This document shows positions 57,756 through 64,000 of a stretch of DNA of 64,000 nucleotides, piece by piece. The notes under the pieces were generated by a model. The model was not told where the DNA came from, did no database searches, and saw nothing but the letters and a program-made list of their open reading frames with translations. The first letter of the stretch is position 1. Every line of letters starts with the position of its first letter. The stretch comes from Ichthyenterobacterium magnum. GTDB lineage: Bacteria > Bacteroidota > Bacteroidia > Flavobacteriales > Flavobacteriaceae. The stretch is taken from the NCBI RefSeq assembly GCF_003610635.1, contig NZ_RAQJ01000002.1:1-64000 (forward strand), in the 5' to 3' direction. Both the position numbers and the translations under genes were made by a program.

Positions 57756-58713
57756 ATTAAAAATAAAGTTTATAAAAGCATTAAAGAATAAAAAGCTAAA
57801 TGTATTTGGCGTATTCTTTTTGTTAGCCTTTTTGTTTTTGATACTAACTAAGCTATCAAAGAGCTATACAGAAACTATAAATTTTGACCTTAACTATAAA
57901 AATGTACCAGAAAACGTAATAATAACATCGAAAGAGCAACCAACTCTTTCTGTTGAAGTTTCAGCATTAGGGTTTAGATTAATGCCTTATTTTTTTCGTA
58001 AACGGACGTTTGATATAGATTTTAAAAAAGATGTTTATAAAACTAAGAATAAGTATTATTTAACAAGATCTAAATCTATTCAAAAGCTAAAGTCAACCTT
58101 TGGTGCATCTATTGAGGTGATATCTGTGCATCCAGATACAATTCAATTCCCTTTTGAGAGCTTATCGATGAAGACAGTTCCTGTTGTCTTAGATGAAAAC
58201 ATATCTTTTGCTTCTGGATATAATAGTTTAGAAGACTTCGTAATTATACCAGATTCTGTTAAAGTAATAGGCGGAATAGACAAAATTTCTGAAATAGATT
58301 TTATTTTAACCGAAGAGTTAAAAATTAAAAATTTGAAAGATAGCCTTAATCAAAACTTGAAATTGAAGCCTTTTAACGAAAACCAAAAAATAAAACTATC
58401 TCATCAAAGTGTTTTGGTAACCGGTAATGTTGAGAAGTTTACTGAGGGAAAATTAGAGATTCCAATTACAATTATTAATTTACCTTCAGATTCTAAAGTA
58501 AATTATTTTCCAAAAAAAGTTACAGTTTCTTACTATGTAAGTTTAAAAAACTTTAAGACTATTAAGCCGCAAGATTTTAAAGTTGTGTGTGATTATTTAG
58601 AAATTTCAGAAACAAACAATGCATATTTTACTCCTAAATTGATTAAAACGCATAACTTGGTAAAGCATGCTAAATTAAAGCACAATAAAATAGATTATAT
58701 TTTAAAGCAATGA
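57745..58713 (+). CDS. YbbR-domain membrane-anchored protein
   Basis: The start is placed at 57745 (MANRLKIKFIKAL), overlapping the glycosyltransferase end. The 322-residue protein has one N-terminal membrane helix (about 22-40) and beta-rich YbbR-like repeats: YKNVPENVIITSKEQPTLSVE, then FVIIPDSVKVIGGIDKISEI and KVTVSYYVSLKNF (in parts). YbbR-domain proteins are linked to the c-di-AMP cyclase CdaA in Firmicutes; no such partner is visible here. It is coupled to coaE by an ATGA overlap. Confidence 0.8.
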   Translation: MANRLKIKFIKALKNKKLNVFGVFFLLAFLFLILTKLSKSYTETINFDLNYKNVPENVIITSKEQPTLSVEVSALGFRLMPYFFRKRTFDIDFKKDVYKTKNKYYLTRSKSIQKLKSTFGASIEVISVHPDTIQFPFESLSMKTVPVVLDENISFASGYNSLEDFVIIPDSVKVIGGIDKISEIDFILTEELKIKNLKDSLNQNLKLKPFNENQKIKLSHQSVLVTGNVEKFTEGKLEIPITIINLPSDSKVNYFPKKVTVSYYVSLKNFKTIKPQDFKVVCDYLEISETNNAYFTPKLIKTHNLVKHAKLKHNKIDYILKQ

Positions 58714-59297
58714 TAATAGTTGGTCTAACTGGAGGTATTGGTAGTGGTAAAACCACAGTCGCAAATATGTTTGAAGAACTTCAAATCCCAGTTTACATTG
58801 CAGACAATGAGGCTAAATTATTAATGAATAGGTCTAAAGTTATTAGGAGAAAGCTAATAGCTTTGTTTGGAGACGAGGCATATATCTTAAAGGAGTTAAA
58901 TAAACCATTTATAGCTTCAAAAATTTTTTCTAATAAGGCATATTTAGAAAAGATGAATGCTATTGTACATCCAAAAGTAGCTTCGCATTTTAAGCGTTGG
59001 TTTAAAAAACAAACGTCTCCTTATATAATAAAAGAAGCTGCAATAATTTTCGAACAAAATAAAGATAGTCAGTATGATTATATTATCACTGTAATTGCAA
59101 ATAAAGAAGAGCGGATAAATCGCGTATTAAAGAGAGACAATACAAGCAGAAAAAAAATAGAAGCTATATTAAAAAATCAACTTAGCGATAAAGAAAAGAT
59201 AAAGCGTTCAGATTTTGTGATTATAAATAATAACTTAGAAGAAACTAAAAATCAAGTATTAAAACTTCATAAAAAACTACTACGCTTACACAATTAA
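58710..59297 (+). CDS. coaE: Dephospho-CoA kinase
   Basis: CoaE phosphorylates dephospho-CoA, the last step of coenzyme A synthesis. The 195-residue protein has the P-loop GLTGGIGSGKTTVA at 5-18, the segment IYIADNEAK-type (VYIADNEAKLLM), PYIIKEAAIIFE and RINRVLKRDNTSRKKIE. The length is normal. Its start overlaps the YbbR stop by four bases. Confidence 0.96.
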   Translation: MIIVGLTGGIGSGKTTVANMFEELQIPVYIADNEAKLLMNRSKVIRRKLIALFGDEAYILKELNKPFIASKIFSNKAYLEKMNAIVHPKVASHFKRWFKKQTSPYIIKEAAIIFEQNKDSQYDYIITVIANKEERINRVLKRDNTSRKKIEAILKNQLSDKEKIKRSDFVIINNNLEETKNQVLKLHKKLLRLHN

Positions 59298-59362
59298 TCT
59301 TCAAGTTTTAACATTTGTGTTAATGTAAGGTTAAAGACTAACTTTCGTAAATGTTAAAATGT

Positions 59363-59370
59363 TAAATTTG
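59363..59370 (+). promoter_or_regulatory. Promoter -7 box of the two-component operon
   Basis: TAAATTTG fits TAnnTTTG and ends 4 bases before the sensor-kinase ATG. Transcription would begin at the start codon, which predicts a leaderless mRNA. Confidence 0.5.
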
Positions 59371-59374
59371 ACCG

Positions 59375-60949
59375 ATGGGCAAAAAGCTATTCGTTTTATT
59401 GGTAGTATTAATGAGTTTATCACTCATTGGCATTATTTTCGTTCAGGCATTCTTTATTAATAATACCTTAGAGAACGAAGAGAAGAATTTTACATCAAAC
59501 GTAATACGATCATTAAGTTCTGTATCTAAAGCAATAGAAAAAGTAGAGTTATTAGGCTATAATAAACTCTACCAAGAAATAATAGAAAGCGGTAAAAAAC
59601 CCGATACTACAGAGCTAAAGGCATCTATTGTATTTGATACTTTTGATGAAGAAAATAATAGATACATAAGAAATAGAAATGCTATTTCTGAAGAAAGTTT
59701 TAAAGTCCCATCACAGTTCTTTGACATTGATTTTGACACCATTAGTATTAGTAAATTTACTAATATTAGAGAACGTAAAGTATTTGAAAGAACTGAAGTA
59801 GATGGAAAAGTTTCTATAAAACCAATAGAAACCATTAAAAATTTTAGCGCTATGGATGAAATTGATAGAGCTATTTATAAATCATCATACAGAGAGTTTT
59901 TTAAAGATTATCCAGTTTACAAGCGAATTTCATCCGAAGAAGTTTTTAATTTATTAGAGAAACAATTAGAAGCCAATAACGTTAAAACAAATTTTGAGTT
60001 TGCCATTTACGATGAAGATTTAGCAACTAAAGTGCAATCAGATAATTTCGAAAAAACACCAAACTCCACTATAGGAGTTCCTGTTTTTTTAGATAATAAT
60101 AATGAAAGTGATTTTATATTATATGTAGATTTTCCGCAACGTAGAAAATTTTTACTCTCATCAGTATTAGGAATGATAGCATTATCTATAATTTTCACCT
60201 CAATTATAATATTGGCTTACTCTAGCGCTATCTATCAGTTAATAAAGCAGAGGCAGATATCTCAAATAAAAACAGATTTTATTAATAACATGACGCATGA
60301 GTTTAAAACACCAATTGCAACAATTAATTTAGCTTTAGACTCGATTAAAAACCCAAAAATTATTGGAGACCAAGATAAAGTTAAGCGTTATCTTAAAATG
60401 ATAAAAGATGAAAACAAACGCATGCATGCGCAAGTTGAAAATGTGTTGAGAATATCTAAGCTTGAAAAAAATGAATTAAATATTAGTAAGGAAAGAGTTA
60501 AGCTACACGACTTATTAGAAGATGCTTTAACGCATGTAGAGTTAATTGTTGAAGATAGAAAAGGGTATATTAAAACCCATTTTAATGCAGAAAAAACTTC
60601 AGTTTTAGCTAATGAAACACATTTTACTAATGTTATAGTAAATATTTTAGATAATGCAATTAAATATAGTGATGACGAACCTAAAATAGATGTTTATACA
60701 GAGAATGCAGGAACAAATGTTTTATTAAAAATTGCTGATCAAGGTAACGGAATGTCAAAACAAGTACAAAGACGTGTTTTCGAAAAATTTTATAGAGAAC
60801 ACACAGGTAATGTGCACAATGTTAAAGGTCATGGATTAGGTTTGGCTTATGTTAAACGTATAGTTGATGATCATCAAGGTTATATAACAGTAGAAAGTGA
60901 AAAAGGAAAAGGTAGTGTGTTTACAATTAAGCTACCATTAATATCTTAA
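59375..60949 (+). CDS. Sensor histidine kinase (RprX-like)
   Basis: The 524-residue protein has two membrane helices (about 5-27 and 260-282) with a periplasmic sensor region of about 230 residues between them, then HisKA with the phospho-accepting His308 (NNMTHEFKTPIAT) and HATPase_c with N-box NVIVNILDNAIKYS, G1 IADQGNGM and G2 GHGLGLAYVKRIV. The layout resembles the Bacteroidota RprX kinases. The signal is unknown. It forms a pair with the response regulator 4 bases downstream. Confidence 0.93.
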   Translation: MGKKLFVLLVVLMSLSLIGIIFVQAFFINNTLENEEKNFTSNVIRSLSSVSKAIEKVELLGYNKLYQEIIESGKKPDTTELKASIVFDTFDEENNRYIRNRNAISEESFKVPSQFFDIDFDTISISKFTNIRERKVFERTEVDGKVSIKPIETIKNFSAMDEIDRAIYKSSYREFFKDYPVYKRISSEEVFNLLEKQLEANNVKTNFEFAIYDEDLATKVQSDNFEKTPNSTIGVPVFLDNNNESDFILYVDFPQRRKFLLSSVLGMIALSIIFTSIIILAYSSAIYQLIKQRQISQIKTDFINNMTHEFKTPIATINLALDSIKNPKIIGDQDKVKRYLKMIKDENKRMHAQVENVLRISKLEKNELNISKERVKLHDLLEDALTHVELIVEDRKGYIKTHFNAEKTSVLANETHFTNVIVNILDNAIKYSDDEPKIDVYTENAGTNVLLKIADQGNGMSKQVQRRVFEKFYREHTGNVHNVKGHGLGLAYVKRIVDDHQGYITVESEKGKGSVFTIKLPLIS

Positions 60950-60953
60950 AATT

Positions 60954-61664
60954 ATGGAAGAAATAAATAAAAAAATACTCTTAGTTGAGGATGATCCAAA
61001 TTTTGGAACAGTATTAAAAGATTATTTAACGATGAATGACTATGATGTTGTTCATGCAAAAAATGGAATGGAAGGCTTTGAAAAGTTTAAAAAGGACGAT
61101 TATGATTTATGCATTTTAGATGTTATGATGCCTTATAAAGACGGTTTCACTTTGGCTAAAGAGATTAGAGAAAAAAACACAGATGTCCCTATCATTTTTC
61201 TTACAGCAAAGGCAATGAAAGAAGATGTTTTAAAAGGATATAAAGTAGGAGCAGACGATTACTTAAATAAACCTTTTGATAGCGAAGTATTATTAATGAA
61301 AATTAAGGCTATCATACAGCGTAAAGCGACAGATAGTATAGCAGACAGTAAACAGTTCGAATTTAAAATTGGTAAGTTTGATTTAAATTCTAAACTACGT
61401 TTTTTAAAGTTTAATGGAGAAAATCCAGTAAAACTATCACCAAAGGAGAATGAATTGCTACGTATGTTAGCACTTCATGAAAATGATTTAATGCCAAGAG
61501 AGTTGGCATTAACTAAAATTTGGAGAGATGATAATTATTTTACATCAAGAAGTATGGATGTATATATAGCTAAGCTTCGTAAGTATTTAAAATTAGATGA
61601 GAATGTAGAAATTTTAAATATTCATGGTGAAGGATTTAGGTTAGTAATTAACCAAAATGCATAA
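60954..61664 (+). CDS. OmpR-family response regulator (RprY-like)
   Basis: The 236-residue protein has a receiver domain with the phosphorylation site Asp56 (LCILDVMMP), acidic pocket residues in LLVEDDPN and Lys106 (LNKPF), followed by a winged-helix DNA-binding domain (about 138-232: LSPKENELLRMLALHENDL and SMDVYIAKLRKYL). The length is normal. Its start is 4 bases after the kinase stop. The targets are not known; it is paired by position with the RprX-like kinase. Confidence 0.95.
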   Translation: MEEINKKILLVEDDPNFGTVLKDYLTMNDYDVVHAKNGMEGFEKFKKDDYDLCILDVMMPYKDGFTLAKEIREKNTDVPIIFLTAKAMKEDVLKGYKVGADDYLNKPFDSEVLLMKIKAIIQRKATDSIADSKQFEFKIGKFDLNSKLRFLKFNGENPVKLSPKENELLRMLALHENDLMPRELALTKIWRDDNYFTSRSMDVYIAKLRKYLKLDENVEILNIHGEGFRLVINQNA

Positions 61665-61689
61665 TATAAAAATTTTAAGATATAAAAAA

Positions 61690-61714
61690 AAAGCCTATCA
61701 TTATGATAGGCTTT
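61690..61714. terminator. Bidirectional terminator between the response regulator and the cold-shock gene
   Basis: AAAGCCTATCA pairs with TGATAGGCTTT across a 3-base loop, with A-runs on one side and T-rich sequence on the other. It can serve both the two-component operon on the plus strand and the cold-shock gene on the minus strand. Confidence 0.9.
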
Positions 61715-61736
61715 ACTTTTTAAGATAATCGAAATA

Positions 61737-61928
61737 TTAGATAACTTTTACGTTTACTGCGTTCAATCCTTTTCTTCCTTCTGTTAAATCGAATTCTACT
61801 TCATCACCTTCACGAATCTCATCGATTAAGCCAGAAATGTGTACAAAATGTTCTTTGTTGTTTTCTTCTTCTGTAATGAATCCAAAACCTTTAGAATCAT
61901 TGAAAAATTTTACGGTACCTTTACTCAT
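61737..61928 (-). CDS. Cold-shock domain protein
   Basis: The 63-residue protein is a single cold-shock domain that binds single-stranded RNA or DNA. It has both RNA-binding motifs, SKGFGFIT (RNP1) and HFVHIS (RNP2), within MSKGTVKFFNDSKGFGFI. The length is normal. A well-formed promoter lies at 61952-61980 and a strong terminator at 61690-61714, so it is a single-gene unit, as is usual for CspA-type genes. Confidence 0.97.
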   Translation of the reverse strand: MSKGTVKFFNDSKGFGFITEEENNKEHFVHISGLIDEIREGDEVEFDLTEGRKGLNAVNVKVI

Positions 61929-61951
61929 AATATGATTTTATTAATAAGGCA

Positions 61952-61980
61952 CAAAGGTAGTGTTAATTAATTGAAAACAA
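61952..61980 (-). promoter_or_regulatory. Cold-shock gene promoter with -33 and -7 boxes
   Basis: On the minus strand a TTG (61978-61980) and TACCTTTG (61952-61959) are separated by 18 bases, the best full match to the Bacteroidota promoter consensus that I saw in the window. The leader to the ATG is about 20 bases. Confidence 0.65.
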
Positions 61981-62000
61981 GTTGTTTTATTTTTTATTTA

Positions 62001-62921
62001 CTAAGACTCTTTTTTAGGAAAATTATTTTTTTCTAAATCTTCTACAATTTTGCTAAATGCTGTATCATATTGATACCAAAACGTGTCTTTATTTTTCTTA
62101 AACCATGTGAGTTGACGTTTAGCAAAACGCCTCGTATTTTTTTTAATTTCAGATATAGCAAAATCTAAGGTCCAATGGTCATTGTAATAATTGAATAACT
62201 CTTTATAACCTACAGTATTTAATGCGTTTAAGTTTTGCTTAGAAACTAAACTTTTTACTTCATCAAGTAGGCCTTCTTTTATCATTATATCAACACGAGT
62301 ATTAATTCTGTCGTAAATGATGTCTCTGTCTGCAGTTAAACCAATAGTTATAGTTTTAAAATTGCGTTGCTCTTTATTTTTATTTAAAAAAGATGAATAC
62401 GGTTGATTGGTACCAATACAAATTTCTAAAGCTCTAATAACGCGATGCGGATTATCGATGGCAATAGATTGAAAAGCTTTACTATCTAACTTTTTTAACT
62501 CTAGTTGTAATACTTCTAAACCTTCTTCTTCTAGCTGTTTGTTTAACTGTGTTCTAATGCTTGAGTCTACTTCTGGAAAATAATCAAAACCTTTTGTTAC
62601 AGCATCTACATACAAACCAGAACCTCCAACCATAATTACAACAGTATGTTTTTGAAAGAGGTTATTTAAAAGATGTATGGCATCTTTTTCAAAAGTACCT
62701 ACATTATAATTATCTTCTATAGATTTATGATGAATAAAATGATGCTTTGCAGAAGCTAATTCTGTTAGAGTAGGAGCAGCAGTTCCTATTTGCATTTCTT
62801 TGTAGAACTGTCTAGAATCTGCAGAAATAATTTCGGTATTAAAATGTTGCGCTAATTTTATACTTAATGAAGTTTTTCCAATAGCTGTTGGACCAATAAT
62901 GGATATTAAATGATTAGTCAT
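62001..62921 (-). CDS. miaA: tRNA dimethylallyltransferase
   Basis: MiaA adds a dimethylallyl group to A37 of tRNAs that read codons starting with U. I start at the ATG at 62921 (MTNHLISIIGPTAIGKT); the frame reaches to 62963 but that stretch lies inside the channel gene. The 306-residue protein has the P-loop GPTAIGKTSLS, ISADSRQFYKEMQIGTA, AGGSGLYVDAV-type (VGGSGLYVDAV), NPHRVIRALEI and the tail KKNTRRFAKRQLTWFKKN. The length is normal. It overlaps the end of the channel gene by 8 bases. Confidence 0.96.
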   Translation of the reverse strand: MTNHLISIIGPTAIGKTSLSIKLAQHFNTEIISADSRQFYKEMQIGTAAPTLTELASAKHHFIHHKSIEDNYNVGTFEKDAIHLLNNLFQKHTVVIMVGGSGLYVDAVTKGFDYFPEVDSSIRTQLNKQLEEEGLEVLQLELKKLDSKAFQSIAIDNPHRVIRALEICIGTNQPYSSFLNKNKEQRNFKTITIGLTADRDIIYDRINTRVDIMIKEGLLDEVKSLVSKQNLNALNTVGYKELFNYYNDHWTLDFAISEIKKNTRRFAKRQLTWFKKNKDTFWYQYDTAFSKIVEDLEKNNFPKKES

Positions 62922-63771
62922 GGTGTAATTCATTACCGCATTTGAGACAAAAATCTGCACCATCTTGATGTTTTTCGTTCAAACAATTAGAGCAAGATTG
63001 AGAGTTTAAGTGTACGGTTTTGTCATCATCTGCATCTTTATCAGATTTATGTTGCATTGTGTATTCTGCCGAAACAATACCTGTTGGTACAGCAATAATA
63101 CCATATCCTAAAATCATAACTATTGAAGCAATAAATTGACCTAAAGGTGTTTGTGGAGCAATATCACCATAACCAACTGTGGTAAGCGTTACAATACACC
63201 AATATACACTTTTTGGGATGTTATCAAACCCATGTTCTTCACCTTCAATAAGATACATGATTGTACCTAATATGACTGATAAAATAATCACAGCAAATAA
63301 AAATACTGCTATTTTAGCACGGCTGGATTTTAAAGCTTGAACCAAAGTGTTAGATGCACCTAGATAACGGGCGAGTTTTAAAATTCTAAAAATACGCAAT
63401 AATCGCAATGCTCTTAAAGCAACTAAGGCGTGAGTACCTGCAAATAAGATTGAAATGTATTTTGGTATCGTTGAAAGCAAATCTATTATACCATAAAAGC
63501 TAGTAATATATTTTAGTGGCTTTTTTACGGTTATTATTCTTGCTATATACTCAATTGAAAAAAGTATAGTTATAACCCATTCGGAGATATTAAGAAAATC
63601 ATGATATTTTTTATCAATCCACTCTACACTTTCTAGCATTACAAGAATAATACTAGCAATAATTACGATGAGTAAAACAATATCAAACAACTTACCAGAA
63701 GGCGTATCTGCTTCATATATAATTTCATGAAGTTTCGTTTTCCAACTTTTATTTGATTTTTGCGTACTCAT
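62914..63771 (-). CDS. Voltage-gated potassium channel with a C-terminal zinc ribbon
   Basis: The 285-residue protein has six membrane segments: S1 to S4 (about 30-135, with an arginine-rich S4 of the pattern RALRLLRIFRILKLARYLG), S5, a pore loop with the potassium selectivity filter TTVGYGD at 197-203, and S6. This is the KvAP/ion-transport family. The end is unusual: a four-cysteine zinc ribbon (Cys260, 263, 275, 278, in CSNC...FCLKC) follows a short polar linker. The ribbon is cytoplasmic and may regulate gating or bind a partner. The gene overlaps miaA by 8 bases. Confidence 0.9.
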   Translation of the reverse strand: MSTQKSNKSWKTKLHEIIYEADTPSGKLFDIVLLIVIIASIILVMLESVEWIDKKYHDFLNISEWVITILFSIEYIARIITVKKPLKYITSFYGIIDLLSTIPKYISILFAGTHALVALRALRLLRIFRILKLARYLGASNTLVQALKSSRAKIAVFLFAVIILSVILGTIMYLIEGEEHGFDNIPKSVYWCIVTLTTVGYGDIAPQTPLGQFIASIVMILGYGIIAVPTGIVSAEYTMQHKSDKDADDDKTVHLNSQSCSNCLNEKHQDGADFCLKCGNELHHD

Positions 63772-63800
63772 TAAGCCAAATGTACTAAAAAAGATTAGTT

Positions 63801-64000
63801 TTATGTAGATGTGTTAATTTGAACGATTTTAAGATTTTTATTGCGTCTTAAATAGTTTTGTATAATATGCTGAGCATCTCTATTGTTTTCCATTGGAGTG
63901 ATAATAGATTTTAAGACCTCTACATTATTAATTTGGTAATTGAGGTCAAAAAAACCAAGACCTTTAAAAACACCATCTTCAATATAAATTGCGCTTCGTT
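63801..64000 (-). CDS. C-terminal end of an exonuclease-domain (DnaQ/GIY-YIG-like) protein, partial
   Basis: The last 66 codons of a minus-strand gene lie here and the rest is outside the window. The readable end, RSAIYIEDGVFKGLGFFDLN then IITPMENNRDAQHIIQNYLR, resembles the C-terminus of the flavobacterial proteins that join a DnaQ-like exonuclease to a GIY-YIG nuclease. This match is from memory of the family's C-terminal pattern, so the call is modest. It ends about 30 bases from the channel gene. Confidence 0.55.
   Translation of the reverse strand, partial: RSAIYIEDGVFKGLGFFDLNYQINNVEVLKSIITPMENNRDAQHIIQNYLRRNKNLKIVQINTST

Overview
The window looks like a chromosome segment of a marine-type member of the Flavobacteriaceae (Bacteroidota). 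The DNA is AT-rich. Many secreted proteins end in a type IX secretion (T9SS) sorting domain with the pattern YPNPxxxxLxI / YNMLGQEV. Promoters show the Bacteroidota -7 box TAnnTTTG and few Shine-Dalgarno sites. Marker genes also fit: PorD (DUF4835), monomeric isocitrate dehydrogenase, a 482-residue GAPDH, the dnaA/low-molecular-weight phosphatase pair and an RprXY-like two-component system. I cannot name the genus with confidence.

Layout. 1-151: the 3' end of an rRNA operon (5S rRNA and its terminator). 264-9528 (minus): two adjacent operons of secreted or surface proteins. The first (5344 to 264) holds a hypothetical secreted protein, a DUF4412-like protein, a long head-repeat/S74 'tail fibre' protein cut in two by one in-frame stop, and a tiny T9SS cargo. 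The second (9528 to 5830) holds an SUMF1-fold protein without the FGE cysteines, a protein with seven 27-residue NGDGF repeats, and a T9SS cargo. A near-identical 28-bp dyad element lies upstream of both. 9989-19955 (minus): housekeeping genes (murQ, icd, rplS, trmD, a GNAT, gap, htrA), with a 911-bp gene-free gap that may hold an ncRNA and two heptanucleotide arrays between rplS and trmD. 20103-24138 (plus): dapF, a GNAT, mltG, a DUF2279 protein and a lysozyme-like protein. 24145-28253 (minus): an RsmI-like methylase, a secreted sugar dehydrogenase, an LMW phosphatase and dnaA. 28444-32398: a thioesterase, convergent to an operon of ribD, HAD, EamA and YigZ genes plus an LEA-type lipoprotein. 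32452-37386 (plus): GNAT, prmC, a lipoprotein and ligA. 37484-39509: two paralogous YhhN/TMEM86-like membrane proteins around a convergent DoxX gene. 39506-41179 (minus): a 5'-nucleotidase split over two genes. 41251-48693 (plus): a core run of dapA, bamD, rpoZ, coaBC, porD, recN and fabI. 48753-56662 (plus): a T9SS cargo cluster with a truncated FG-GAP pseudogene beside its intact paralogue and two large multi-domain cargos. 56742-61664 (plus): a glycosyltransferase, a YbbR protein, coaE, and a sensor kinase with its response regulator. 61737-64000 (minus): a cold-shock protein, miaA, a potassium channel with a zinc ribbon, and the end of an exonuclease-like gene.

How the parts relate. Most genes are single-copy housekeeping functions: lysine/DAP and peptidoglycan metabolism (dapA, dapF, mltG, murQ), CoA synthesis (coaBC, coaE), envelope biogenesis (bamD, porD) and translation (rplS, trmD, prmC, miaA). 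The accessory content is almost all T9SS cargo. The most unusual parts are the two-operon surface locus at 264-9528 with its shared dyad, the nonsense codon in the tail-fibre-like gene, the decayed FG-GAP copy with a duplicated terminator, and the noncoding stretch at 13660-14220. I found no CRISPR array, insertion sequence, prophage or tRNA gene.
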